A stretch of 64,000 nucleotides of DNA, from contig JBKOZS010000085.1 of NCBI GenBank assembly GCA_046726015.1, positions 1 to 64,000 of the forward strand, written 5' to 3'. The position numbers were made by a program, and so were the translations under genes. Below the pieces are notes generated by a model. The model did not search any database. It was not told where the DNA came from and saw only the letters and a program-made list of their open reading frames with translations. Below are positions 15,665-24,047 of the stretch, one piece after another (position 1 is the stretch's first letter; every line of letters starts with the position of its first letter). The DNA is from QHWT01 sp046726015. GTDB lineage: Bacteria; Acidobacteriota; Vicinamibacteria; Vicinamibacterales; 2-12-FULL-66-21.

Positions 15665-17155
15665 ATGAATCAGTTGTTTCGACGTAAGCCCATCGCGGAC
15701 CTGCTCGTCGAAGGCGACCATTCGCTCAAGCGCGTGCTCGGCGCCGGCGACCTGGTCATGCTGGCGATTGGGGCCGTGATCGGAGCGGGGATCTTTTCTT
15801 CCATCGGTACCGCCGCGGCGGGCGAGGTGACGCCAACGGGCGAAGTGGTGCGCTACGGCGCGGGCCCTGCGCTCGTTTTCTCGTTCATCCTGCTTGGCTT
15901 CGTCTGCGGGCTGGCAGCGCTCTGTTACGCGGAATTGGCGGCGATGATCCCGCAGGCGGGCAGTGCGTATGCGTATTCGTATGCGACGCTCGGCGAGCTG
16001 ATCGCGTGGATCATCGGCTGGGATTTGATTCTCGAATACGCCGTCGGGAACATTGCCGTCGCGATCGCATGGAGCGGATACTTCGTCTCGCTGCTCTCCG
16101 GCTTCGGAATCACGCTCCCCGGCTATCTCACGCACGGATATCGGACCGCGCTTCTCAGCTCGGACCCTGCGGTCCACGGTCTGCTGCAGACCGCGCCGCA
16201 GATCGTTGGCATTCCCTTTCTGATCAACATCCCGGCGGCGCTCATCGTCCTGGCGATCACCTGGCTGCTGTACATCGGCGTGCGCGAGAGCGCGCGCGCC
16301 AACAACATCATGGTGGTCGTCAAACTGATCGTGCTCGGGCTGTTCGTCGTGCTCGGCGCCATGCACATCGATCCGGCGAACTACCAGCCGTTCGCCCCGA
16401 ACGGCTGGAAAGGCATTCACCAGGGCGCGGCAATCGTGTTCTTCGCCTACATCGGCTTCGACGCGATCTCGACCGCGGCGGAAGAGACGAGGAACCCGCA
16501 GCGCAATATGCCAATCGGCATCCTGTTCGGGCTCGCGGTCTGCACGATCATCTACGTCGTCGTGGGCATCGTCGCGACGGGGCTCGTGCCGTACACGCAG
16601 CTCAAGGCCGCCGATCCGCTGGCCAGGGCGCTCGAAGTCGCGGGGCTGCAGACGGCGAGCTGGATTGTCGCGTTCGGCGCCGTGGTTTCGCTGACCGCTG
16701 TCCTGCTCGTTTTCCAGTACGGCCAGCCTCGAATCTTCATGGCGATGGCACGCGACGGCCTGCTTCCACGGTGGGCTTCAAAGATCCATCCGAAATACCG
16801 GACACCGCACGTCACCACGATTGCGACCGGCCTGGTCGTCGCGATTGGCAGCCTGGTGATGGACGAGAATGAAATCTACGACCTGACGAACATAGGGACG
16901 CTTGCCGCATTCGCGATCGTCTGCATCGGCGTGCTCGTCCTGCGCTACGCCGATCCGCAACGACCCCGGCCGTTCCGCGTGCCGTTCGTGTGGCCCGTCG
17001 CCGTGCTCGGCGCACTCGCTTGTATCTACACCATGCGCGGTCTTCCCACGCATGCGTGGGAACGGTTTGGGATTTGGCTGGTGGCGGGCCTGCTGTTGTA
17101 TTTCGGTTATGGGCTGAAGCACAGTCGGCTTCGGCGTGAGCCCGCAAGAAGCTGA
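15665..17155 (+). CDS. APC-superfamily amino-acid permease (CAT-like)
   Basis: A 496-residue inner-membrane protein with about 12 helices. 'MLAIGAVIGAGIFSSIGTAAAG' is the glycine-rich helix 1 substrate site of the APC family. 'AALCYAELAAMIPQAGSAYAYSYATLGELIAWIIGWDLILEY' and 'FFAYIGFDAISTAAEETRNPQRNMPIGI' match the cationic amino-acid transporter (CAT/YfnA) subgroup. The N-terminus 'LLVEGDHSLKRVLGAGDL' is also typical. Import of amino acids by proton symport is expected; the specificity is unknown. TAAGAT lies 9 bases before the ATG. Confidence 0.92.
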   Translation: MNQLFRRKPIADLLVEGDHSLKRVLGAGDLVMLAIGAVIGAGIFSSIGTAAAGEVTPTGEVVRYGAGPALVFSFILLGFVCGLAALCYAELAAMIPQAGSAYAYSYATLGELIAWIIGWDLILEYAVGNIAVAIAWSGYFVSLLSGFGITLPGYLTHGYRTALLSSDPAVHGLLQTAPQIVGIPFLINIPAALIVLAITWLLYIGVRESARANNIMVVVKLIVLGLFVVLGAMHIDPANYQPFAPNGWKGIHQGAAIVFFAYIGFDAISTAAEETRNPQRNMPIGILFGLAVCTIIYVVVGIVATGLVPYTQLKAADPLARALEVAGLQTASWIVAFGAVVSLTAVLLVFQYGQPRIFMAMARDGLLPRWASKIHPKYRTPHVTTIATGLVVAIGSLVMDENEIYDLTNIGTLAAFAIVCIGVLVLRYADPQRPRPFRVPFVWPVAVLGALACIYTMRGLPTHAWERFGIWLVAGLLLYFGYGLKHSRLRREPARS

Positions 17156-17253
17156 GCGGCGCACCTCAGCCGCGTGGTTTGTGTGGCGGATCCAGGCGGT
17201 CGACTGCTAAGATAAGGGTTTGGGTTTCCTCCCAAATCCGTAACTAGCAGGGC

Positions 17254-20067
17254 ATGGCACACGATTGGGTTGCGGTGCGCGGCGCGCGCGTGCACAACCT
17301 TAAGAACATAGACGTCGATCTCCCACGCGATCAGCTGGTGGTCATTACCGGGCTCTCCGGGTCCGGAAAGTCGTCGCTCGCGTTCGACACGATTTACGCG
17401 GAGGGGCAGCGCCGATACGTCGAGTCCCTCTCGTCGTACGCGCGCCAGTTCCTCGAGCAGATGGAAAAGCCGGACGTCGATCTTATCGACGGCTTGTCCC
17501 CTGCCATCGCGATCGAGCAGAAGACTACCGGGTCCAACCCACGGTCCACCGTCGGCACCGTCACCGAAATTTACGACTACCTGCGACTTCTCTTCGCGAA
17601 CGTCGGTGTCCCGCACTGCCACCTCTGCGGGCGCGAAATTGCGTCGCAATCGCTCGAGCGCATCATCGACATGGTGATGCTGTCGCCGAACGACGAGCGC
17701 ATCAACGTGATGGCGCCGGTCGTCCGCGGACGCAAGGGAGAGTTCAAGAAAGAGCTCGTGGCGCTTCGCGCGCGCGGATTCACGAAGGTTCGCGTCGATG
17801 GCCAGCTTCGATCGCTGGACGAGGACATCAAGCTCGATCGCCGGCGTAACCACACGATTGACGTCGTGGTCGATCGGCTTGTGCTCAAGCCGGGCATCGA
17901 GCGGCGGCTGACCGAGTCCGTCGAGGTCGCGCTCAATCTCGCGGACGACGTGGTGGTGATCAATACGCTCGATGGAGGGGATCGGCTGTTCTCGCGGCGG
18001 CTGGCGTGCACGTATTGCGGCGTCAGCATGCCGGAGATGACGCCGCGCGCGTTCTCCTTCAACTCGCCGCACGGCGCGTGCTCCGACTGCCAGGGGCTGG
18101 GCGCGGTCTACGACTTTGATCCCACGCGGCTGGTTCCTGACGAATCGGTGTCGCTCCAGGACGGCGCCATCGCCCCCTGGGCACGCGGAGACAAGAAGCT
18201 CGTCAAGGAAGCGCTGGTGTCGCTCAGCAAGCACTTCGGCATCGATCTCGCGCTGCCGTTCCGCCGTCTCGCGAAGAAGGCGCGCGACATCCTCTTCTAT
18301 GGCGCCGGCGCGGCCAGGAAAGATGGGAAAGATCCGTTTGGCGCCGGGTTCGAGGGGTTGGTGCCAAACCTGCGCCGGCGTTACGAGGAAGGCAGCTGGG
18401 CAGAGCAGGAGGCGCTCGAATCGTATCGGGCGCTCCGTCCGTGTCCTGCCTGCGCGGGCGCGCGGCTGAAGCCGCAGAGCCGCGCCGTGCGTGTCAAAGG
18501 ACGGACGATCACCGAATACGTCGATTTACCGATTTCTGAAGCGCTCGGCGTATTCGAAGCGATCGAGCTGACCGACAGGGAAGCCCTGATCGCCAGCCGC
18601 ATCCTCCGCGAGATTCGCGATCGCCTGCGCTTCCTGAACGACGTTGGCGTCGGTTACCTGACGCTCGGCCGCAGCGCTGCGACACTGTCCGGAGGCGAAG
18701 GACAGCGTATTCGTCTCGCAACGCAGATCGGATCGAATCTAACCGGGGTCCTTTACGTGCTCGATGAGCCGTCGATTGGACTGCATCAGCGCGACAATCG
18801 CGCGCTGCTCTCCACGCTCGCGCGCCTGCGCGACCTGGGGAACACCGTGGTCGTGGTCGAACACGACGAAGAGACGATTCGGACGGCAGATTACGTCATC
18901 GATCTCGGACCCGGCGCAGGTGAGCATGGCGGCCACGTCATTTTCCAGGGCACGCCGGCGGCGCTCGTCGCCAACGGGAACGGGTCGGCGACCGGCGCGT
19001 ATCTCCGCGGCGAGAAATCCATAGCTACGCCCAAGGATCGCCGCCCGGCGAATCGCGGAGCGATCGTCATTAAAGGGGCGCGCGAGAACAATCTGAAGGA
19101 GATCGACGTCGAGATTCCGCTCGGCGTGCTCGTCACCGTCACGGGCGTCAGTGGTTCCGGGAAGTCGACGCTGGTCAACGAGATTTTGTACCGCGCGCTC
19201 GCGCGCGAGCTGTATCGTGCCGCGGATGAACCGGGCGCGCATTTATCCATCGAAGGCATCGATCTGATCGACAAGGTGATTCAAATCGATCAGTCGCCGA
19301 TCGGCCGGACGCCGCGCTCCAATCCCGCGACCTATACCGGTCTCTTCACGTTCATCCGCGAACTGTTCGCGATGCTGCCCGAGTCACGAGCCCGCGGCTT
19401 CCGTCCAGGACGCTTCTCGTTCAACGTCAAGGGCGGACGGTGCGAGAGCTGCCAGGGGGACGGCGTCATCGCAATCGAAATGCACTTCCTGCCGAACGTC
19501 TACGTGACGTGCGAGCAGTGCAAGGGGCGCCGCTACAACCGCGAGACCCTGGAGATCAAATATCGCGGCAAGTCGATCGCCGACGTGCTCGACCTGACGG
19601 TCGACCAGGCCTTGCCGCTGCTCGAGAACTTTCCGCCGATTGCCAACAAACTGCGGACGCTGCAGGACGTCGGTCTCGGCTACATCGAGCTGGGGCAGTC
19701 GGCGACCACGCTGAGCGGCGGTGAGGCGCAGCGCGTGAAGCTCGCGAAAGAGCTCTCGCGACGCGGCACCGGCCGAACGCTGTACATCCTTGACGAACCG
19801 ACGACGGGCCTGCACTTCGCCGACACGCACAAGCTGCTCGATGTGCTGAACAAGCTTGTCGGGCAGGGCAACACCGTCGTCATCATCGAGCACAACCTCG
19901 ACGTCATCAAATCGGCAGATTACGTGATCGACCTCGGGCCCGAAGGAGGGGCCGGCGGCGGCCGCATCGTCGCCACGGGGACTCCTGAAGTCGTGGCGCG
20001 AAGCCGAGACTCCTTTACAGGCCGTTTCCTGGCGGGGATTCTGGGCCTGCCGCATGCGGCAGCGTGA
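17254..20067 (+). CDS. uvrA: Excinuclease ABC subunit A
   Basis: A 937-residue DNA-damage recognition ATPase of nucleotide excision repair. The two Walker A motifs are 'GLSGSGKSSLAFDT' (about 32-45) and 'GVSGSGKSTLVNE' (near 631), with 'LSGGEGQRIRLATQIG' and 'LSGGEAQRVKLAKEL' signatures. Zinc modules are visible at 'CTYCGVSMPE...CSDCQGLG' and 'CESCQGDG...CEQCKGRRYN'; 'SYARQFLEQMEKPDVD' is the UvrB-binding region. Length matches E. coli UvrA (940). It stands alone, 98 bases after the permease. Confidence 0.98.
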   Translation: MAHDWVAVRGARVHNLKNIDVDLPRDQLVVITGLSGSGKSSLAFDTIYAEGQRRYVESLSSYARQFLEQMEKPDVDLIDGLSPAIAIEQKTTGSNPRSTVGTVTEIYDYLRLLFANVGVPHCHLCGREIASQSLERIIDMVMLSPNDERINVMAPVVRGRKGEFKKELVALRARGFTKVRVDGQLRSLDEDIKLDRRRNHTIDVVVDRLVLKPGIERRLTESVEVALNLADDVVVINTLDGGDRLFSRRLACTYCGVSMPEMTPRAFSFNSPHGACSDCQGLGAVYDFDPTRLVPDESVSLQDGAIAPWARGDKKLVKEALVSLSKHFGIDLALPFRRLAKKARDILFYGAGAARKDGKDPFGAGFEGLVPNLRRRYEEGSWAEQEALESYRALRPCPACAGARLKPQSRAVRVKGRTITEYVDLPISEALGVFEAIELTDREALIASRILREIRDRLRFLNDVGVGYLTLGRSAATLSGGEGQRIRLATQIGSNLTGVLYVLDEPSIGLHQRDNRALLSTLARLRDLGNTVVVVEHDEETIRTADYVIDLGPGAGEHGGHVIFQGTPAALVANGNGSATGAYLRGEKSIATPKDRRPANRGAIVIKGARENNLKEIDVEIPLGVLVTVTGVSGSGKSTLVNEILYRALARELYRAADEPGAHLSIEGIDLIDKVIQIDQSPIGRTPRSNPATYTGLFTFIRELFAMLPESRARGFRPGRFSFNVKGGRCESCQGDGVIAIEMHFLPNVYVTCEQCKGRRYNRETLEIKYRGKSIADVLDLTVDQALPLLENFPPIANKLRTLQDVGLGYIELGQSATTLSGGEAQRVKLAKELSRRGTGRTLYILDEPTTGLHFADTHKLLDVLNKLVGQGNTVVIIEHNLDVIKSADYVIDLGPEGGAGGGRIVATGTPEVVARSRDSFTGRFLAGILGLPHAAA

Positions 20068-20309
20068 CGTGTGACTCGGCGGAAGGACGGTTTTGTGATC
20101 GCTCGCTGTGGTAAATTTGCCACATTCTCGGTCCACGGCCCTGTGGCTGGCCGGCCACAATCGCCATCGATTCTGACGCACGGCGATGTGGCGCAGGATT
20201 TACAAAACAAACAAAATCAACTAGTTAGCTGCGCAACGCGACCGTCAGCAGACGTGGCAGCCCCTTTGCTGAGCTGGTATCGGCTTACCCAGCGTCGTTA
20301 AAGAGGTCA
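20068..20309. other. Intergenic region uvrA-lpxC with a near-perfect dyad
   Basis: A 242-base gap without a gene. It holds GTGGTAAATTTGCCAC (20108-20123), a 16-base palindrome with one mismatched pair, of a size usual for a dimeric repressor site. An AT-rich stretch follows (20195-20225, TACAAAACAAACAAAATC), then AAAGAGG just before the lpxC ATG as ribosome site. No clear sigma-70 pair was found. Confidence 0.4.
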
Positions 20310-21233
20310 ATGAACGCGCAGCGTACCCTTCGCCGACCTGTATCCTGCACTGGAATCGGGCTTCATTCCGGAAACAAGGTCACGTTGTCACTCAAGCCCG
20401 CGCCGGCTGATTACGGCATCCGTTTTCAGCGGGCGGATCTCGGGGGCCTGGAAATCCCGGCCACCGTCACGCATCTTGGCGGGATTCGGCTCGCAACAGG
20501 CCTGACCCGCGAAGCCGTCTCGGTCGAGACCGTCGAGCACCTGCTTGCCGCGCTCACCGCGCTGGGCATCGATAACTGCATCGTCGAGTTGAACACGCCG
20601 GAAGTACCAATCATGGACGGCAGCGCGGCGCCGTTTGTGTACCTGGTGTTGAACGAGGCGGGCGTCAAGCGTTTGCAGTTGCCGAAGAAGTACCTGAAGG
20701 TGCTCCGGCCGATCTCGCTGAGCCAGGGGGACAAGCGGATCGCGCTCTATCCCTCGGATCACTTCAAGGTCACTTACAGCATCAGCTTCGACCATCCGCT
20801 AATCCGCCATCAGTCGCGGACGATGCGGATCGACGAGGAAACGTTCGTCGAGGAGATCGCGCCGGCGCGCACGTTCGGTTTCCTGAAGGAAGTCGAGATG
20901 CTCCGGCAGCGTGGCCTCGCGCTCGGCGGCTCACTCGATAACGCGATCGTGCTCGGCGAAACGGGCGTGCTGAACAACGCGCTCCGGTTCGAGGACGAGT
21001 TCGTCCGCCACAAGATTCTCGACGCGATTGGCGACCTCTCGCTCGTCGGCTACCCGGTGATCGGGCACCTCGTCGCGCACAGGGCGGGTCACGCGCTGCA
21101 CACGGCGTTCGCGTCGCGGATTCTCGAGGAGGCGGATGCGTGGCGGATCGTTGAATCGTCGGTCGACGCGACCATCGCGGGTATGCCGGTCAGGACGCCG
21201 GCGGTCAAGGCCGAAGCGCGACTCGCGAACTGA
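20310..21233 (+). CDS. lpxC: UDP-3-O-acyl-N-acetylglucosamine deacetylase
   Basis: A 307-residue zinc deacetylase and the committed step of lipid A synthesis. 'RTLRRPVSCTGIGLHSG' starts the protein; 'SVETVEHLLAALTALGIDNC' carries the first zinc His; 'FEDEFVRHKILDAIGDLSLVG' has the second His and the catalytic Asp pair; 'GHLVAHRAGHALHTAF' has the base/His region. Length agrees with E. coli LpxC (305). A good AAAGAGG ribosome site precedes the ATG. Its presence is direct evidence for an LPS-bearing outer membrane. Confidence 0.98.
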   Translation: MNAQRTLRRPVSCTGIGLHSGNKVTLSLKPAPADYGIRFQRADLGGLEIPATVTHLGGIRLATGLTREAVSVETVEHLLAALTALGIDNCIVELNTPEVPIMDGSAAPFVYLVLNEAGVKRLQLPKKYLKVLRPISLSQGDKRIALYPSDHFKVTYSISFDHPLIRHQSRTMRIDEETFVEEIAPARTFGFLKEVEMLRQRGLALGGSLDNAIVLGETGVLNNALRFEDEFVRHKILDAIGDLSLVGYPVIGHLVAHRAGHALHTAFASRILEEADAWRIVESSVDATIAGMPVRTPAVKAEARLAN

Positions 21234-21236
21234 AAC

Positions 21237-21320
21237 GGCTCAGGGCTCAGGGCGTTTTATGACCCTGGGCCTTTTCTCGTCTTACGCCCTGAGCCAGCCA
21301 TGAGCCCTAAGTCCCAAGCC
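21237..21320. repeat. Dispersed repeat, 'GGCTCAGGG' family (locus 2), possible bidirectional terminator
   Basis: Begins 3 bases after the lpxC stop. It contains a perfect 11-bp inverted pair GGCTCAGGGCG (21244-21254) / CGCCCTGAGCC (21285-21295) with an inner pair ACCCTGGGCC-like, followed by CATGAGCCCTAAG words. It sits between convergent genes, where it could end both transcripts. Confidence 0.8.
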
Positions 21321-21325
21321 ATTCA

Positions 21326-22696
21326 CTATCGAACCACCAGCGGCGCTGACGTCGTCGGCGAACCGCACGCCTCGAACCAGTCGATCCCTTCGCTCACCAG
21401 GTCGAACTTCAACATGTAGCGTCCCGGCTGCTCGGGTGCCTTGACGGTCACCGGAATTGTGGCCGTCTCACCGGGCGGCAGTGCCGCGGGAAGCCACGCG
21501 CGCTCGTAGTCGCGATTGACGAGCGTGCCATCCTCCGCGCACAACTGAGCGCCGAGACGGACGAGGCGACGGCCGTAAGTGGCCTGCGCGGGGAACGCGC
21601 GGGTCGACAGGTTCGTTACGCGCGTCGTGACTTCGATCGGCTGCCCCGGCCTGGCCTTGAGCGGGCGTTTGATCAGCTGTTCAAGCCACGATCGCCGGAC
21701 GTCGATCTGCGCGCGCGGCGTTGCGCCGGCAATCGCATTCCCGAGGTTGTTCGAATCCCAGATCTCGTGACGGATGGCCTCGTGGTCAGGCGTGCCCGGC
21801 AGGAAGCGCCGCGAGAACATGTTCTCGGGATGATCGGTGATCTCCCAGCACAGCCTGTCGACGCCAATCTCCGCGGCCGTCGTGCGCGCTCGCTGCATCT
21901 CCTCGTCGCTGTCGTTGTGCGAAAACAGGATGTAGCGCCAGTTGACGAATGGCACGTCGAGACCCTTGGCCCGCTTTTCATCGACGAGGGCTGAAAGGTT
22001 TCTCATCGCCTTCGCGAAATCGCCCCGCTTGCGGTACGTGGCGTACGTTTCCTGTGACGCTCCGTCGATCGAGAACGTCACCTCGTCGATGCCCGAGCGT
22101 GCAAGACGGCGCGCCTGCTCCTCCGAGAACGCGAGACCGTTGGTGCTGGTGTAAAGGTACACGTGCGGAAAGCGCGCCTTGATGTACTCGCACATCTCGA
22201 TCGCGCGCTTGTGGAGGAACGTTTCGCCGTAGTTGAAGAAATCGATTCGTACGAGTGACGGGGCGGCCTCGTCGACCACGCGCGTAAAAAGATCGAAGTC
22301 GAGCATGCCGGCCTTGCGCGTCCGCGTGATGCCGGTTTCCGGCGCGCAGCACGCCTGGTCGCACGAAATGTTGCAGGCCGCGGTGCATTCGATATAGAGC
22401 CGCGACGGCAGCGGTGCGACGTCCAGCCCGCGTTGAGGTGGTGCCTCACCCTTGAGCGGCAGCTTCAGCGGGCAGTCGCCGCAGAATTTCGATCCGCCAG
22501 CGTTCAGATCGCGGCGAAGAGACGTCGCGGTGTCGCCGGTCCACACGTCAGAGACGCTCGCCGTGCGGACGTCGCCGAGCACACGCTTACCGTACGGATC
22601 AGCGCAGCCGCAGACGAGGCGTCCGTCGCAGAGGAGCACCATCGTGCTCCAGGGCCATGAACAGGTAAACCGGGTCGCGAGGTAGTTGAGTGACAA
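21326..22696 (-). CDS. Radical SAM protein with N-terminal SPASM-like and C-terminal Ig-like domain
   Basis: A 456-residue protein with an unusual order of domains. Residues about 10-78 look like a SPASM auxiliary-cluster domain: 'TCSWPWSTMVLLCDGRLVCGC', then 'LGDVRTASVSDVWTG', then 'CGDC' (Cys12, 23, 29, 31, 72, 75). The radical SAM core follows with Cys in C104-x3-C108-x3-C112-x3-C116-C117 rather than the usual Cx3Cx2C, and 'FFNYGETFLHKR' as the SAM-binding segment. Residues about 345-456 form a beta-rich domain ('PPGETATIPVTVKAPEQPGRYMLKFDLV') like those on glycan-related enzymes. SPASM normally lies after the core, so this looks permuted. The substrate is unknown; glycan or polysaccharide work is a guess. 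Confidence 0.8.
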   Translation of the reverse strand: MSLNYLATRFTCSWPWSTMVLLCDGRLVCGCADPYGKRVLGDVRTASVSDVWTGDTATSLRRDLNAGGSKFCGDCPLKLPLKGEAPPQRGLDVAPLPSRLYIECTAACNISCDQACCAPETGITRTRKAGMLDFDLFTRVVDEAAPSLVRIDFFNYGETFLHKRAIEMCEYIKARFPHVYLYTSTNGLAFSEEQARRLARSGIDEVTFSIDGASQETYATYRKRGDFAKAMRNLSALVDEKRAKGLDVPFVNWRYILFSHNDSDEEMQRARTTAAEIGVDRLCWEITDHPENMFSRRFLPGTPDHEAIRHEIWDSNNLGNAIAGATPRAQIDVRRSWLEQLIKRPLKARPGQPIEVTTRVTNLSTRAFPAQATYGRRLVRLGAQLCAEDGTLVNRDYERAWLPAALPPGETATIPVTVKAPEQPGRYMLKFDLVSEGIDWFEACGSPTTSAPLVVR

Positions 22697-22700
22697 GAAT

Positions 22701-22775
22701 GGCTCAGGACTCAGGGCTCACGGCTCATGGCGTCTCAAGGCCAAGTAATCAGCCTTGCGTCATGAGTCATCAGCA
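22701..22775. repeat. Dispersed repeat, 'GGCTCAGGACTCAGGG' family (locus 3)
   Basis: Fills the gap between the radical SAM start and the stop of the small gene at 22781. It contains GGCTCAGGACTCAGGGCTCA, GGCTCATGG and CATGAGTCATCA words like locus 1. Confidence 0.8.
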
Positions 22776-22780
22776 CGAGT

Positions 22781-23047
22781 TTACTTCTGCGTCAGTTTCT
22801 TCAGGTATCCCCCAAGCCGCTCGTTCTCGTACGACACGGTATTGAGGAACAGGCTCTCGGAGAGATACGCGCGTCGTTCGTCGTCGGTCATCTGCTCGAT
22901 GACGTGCTGGATCTCGCGGGCCATGTCTTCGAAAGTCGACTGGAGCTCGTTCCTCAGGGAGATCTCTTTGTAGAGCGTCTCGAGGATCGTCAGCAGATCG
23001 CCATCGAGTGGGAGCGCGGCGCCTGTCGTCAGCTTGATGGTGCGCAT
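22781..23047 (-). CDS. Small helical protein of unknown function
   Basis: An 88-residue protein with no recognised family. It is mainly alpha-helical in character and rich in charged residues ('LYKEISLRNELQSTFEDM'), without signal peptide or membrane segment. The start lies one base after the STAS gene stop, and the sigma-factor gene is further upstream, so it is the third gene of a sigma-STAS-small-protein operon. A role with the STAS protein, for instance as a binding partner, is inferred only from position. Confidence 0.7.
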   Translation of the reverse strand: MRTIKLTTGAALPLDGDLLTILETLYKEISLRNELQSTFEDMAREIQHVIEQMTDDERRAYLSESLFLNTVSYENERLGGYLKKLTQK

Positions 23048-23048
23048 C

Positions 23049-23390
23049 TCAGGCTCCGAAACTCTTGACGGCGCTTGGCTCGTCGGGATGCACTTCGATG
23101 AAGTTCTGCGCGCCGGTCATGGTCAGCATCGTCTCGACGCGCTTCTGCACACCGGCCAGCTTCAACGCGCCGCCGGCGGCGCTCGCCTGGCGGTACAGAT
23201 CCATGAGGCAGCCGATGGTCGCGCTGTCGACGTAGCCGACCGACGACAGGTCGACGACGACGCGGCGTTCGCCGGCGGCAATCAGCTTCTGCACCGCCGC
23301 CGAGAACTCCGACAGCAGCGGGTACATCAGTCGCGATTCGCCGACCCGCACGACCGCGATGCCGTTGGCGTGTTCGGTGGTGATGTTCAT
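23049..23390 (-). CDS. STAS-domain anti-sigma-factor antagonist
   Basis: A 113-residue single STAS domain. 'RRVVVDLSSVGYVDSATIGCLMDLYRQA' holds the conserved Asp-Ser of SpoIIAA/RsbV proteins, where the Ser is phosphorylated by an anti-sigma kinase. The ATG overlaps the sigma-factor stop by 4 bases (ATGA), so the two are coupled. No anti-sigma kinase or serine phosphatase is nearby; the partner may be elsewhere on the chromosome. Confidence 0.9.
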   Translation of the reverse strand: MNITTEHANGIAVVRVGESRLMYPLLSEFSAAVQKLIAAGERRVVVDLSSVGYVDSATIGCLMDLYRQASAAGGALKLAGVQKRVETMLTMTGAQNFIEVHPDEPSAVKSFGA

Positions 23391-24025
23391 TCAATTACTC
23401 CGCTACGCCGGGCGCCGCCGCGCCGGCGCGGCTGAACCGGCTGTTTATCCTGAAGCCGCTTGATCTGGTGCGCCAGCTCGATGCGGCCTCGGTTGATCCG
23501 GGATTTCACCGTGCCTTCCGGAAGATTCAAACGGTCCGCGATCTCCTGGTACGACAGTTCCTGCAGGTCGCGCAACACGACGGCGGTGCGCAGCGTGGAG
23601 GGCAGCGCCTCGAGCGCCTGCCGCAGCATGGCCCGCAGGTCCTGGTGTTCGGCGATCGCCTGCGGGCTGCGTTCGGCCGATGCGGGCTGCAGGTCGCCGG
23701 CATCGACGTCACGCGCGATCGTCTGCCGTTCCTTGCGCACGCTGCGGTAGTGATCGATGCACAGGTTGCGGCTGATGCTGATGATCCACGTCTGGAAGTT
23801 CGCGCGGCGATCGAAGGTCCTCAAGGCCTTGAAGATCTTCAGGAAGATGTCCTGCGTGAGATCCTCGGCCTCGTCGTGCTTGCCGACGAACTTGTAGGCG
23901 ACGTTGAAGACCTTCCGCCAGTTCTGGCGGACGATGATGTCCCAGGCTGCCTGATCGCCGCTGAGGCACTGTTCGATGAGGCTGTCGGGAGTCGCGGGCT
24001 GCGCCGCCGCTGAATCGGCAGACAT
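23387..24025 (-). CDS. ECF-type RNA polymerase sigma factor
   Basis: A 212-residue sigma-70 family protein with region 2 ('FVGKHDEAEDLTQDIFLKIFKAL', 'ANFQTWIISISRNLCIDHYR') and region 4 ('LPSTLRTAVVLRDLQELSYQEIADRLNLPEGTVKSRI'). A basic tail (about 195-212, QPRRRGGARR) follows. Unusually for an ECF factor it is coupled to a STAS antagonist rather than to a zinc-finger anti-sigma gene. It diverges from lysA with start codons only about 20-45 bases apart, so their promoters must overlap. Confidence 0.93.
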   Translation of the reverse strand: MSADSAAAQPATPDSLIEQCLSGDQAAWDIIVRQNWRKVFNVAYKFVGKHDEAEDLTQDIFLKIFKALRTFDRRANFQTWIISISRNLCIDHYRSVRKERQTIARDVDAGDLQPASAERSPQAIAEHQDLRAMLRQALEALPSTLRTAVVLRDLQELSYQEIADRLNLPEGTVKSRINRGRIELAHQIKRLQDKQPVQPRRRGGARRSGVIE

Positions 24026-24047
24026 GCGTGTTTATCTGATATCTTAC

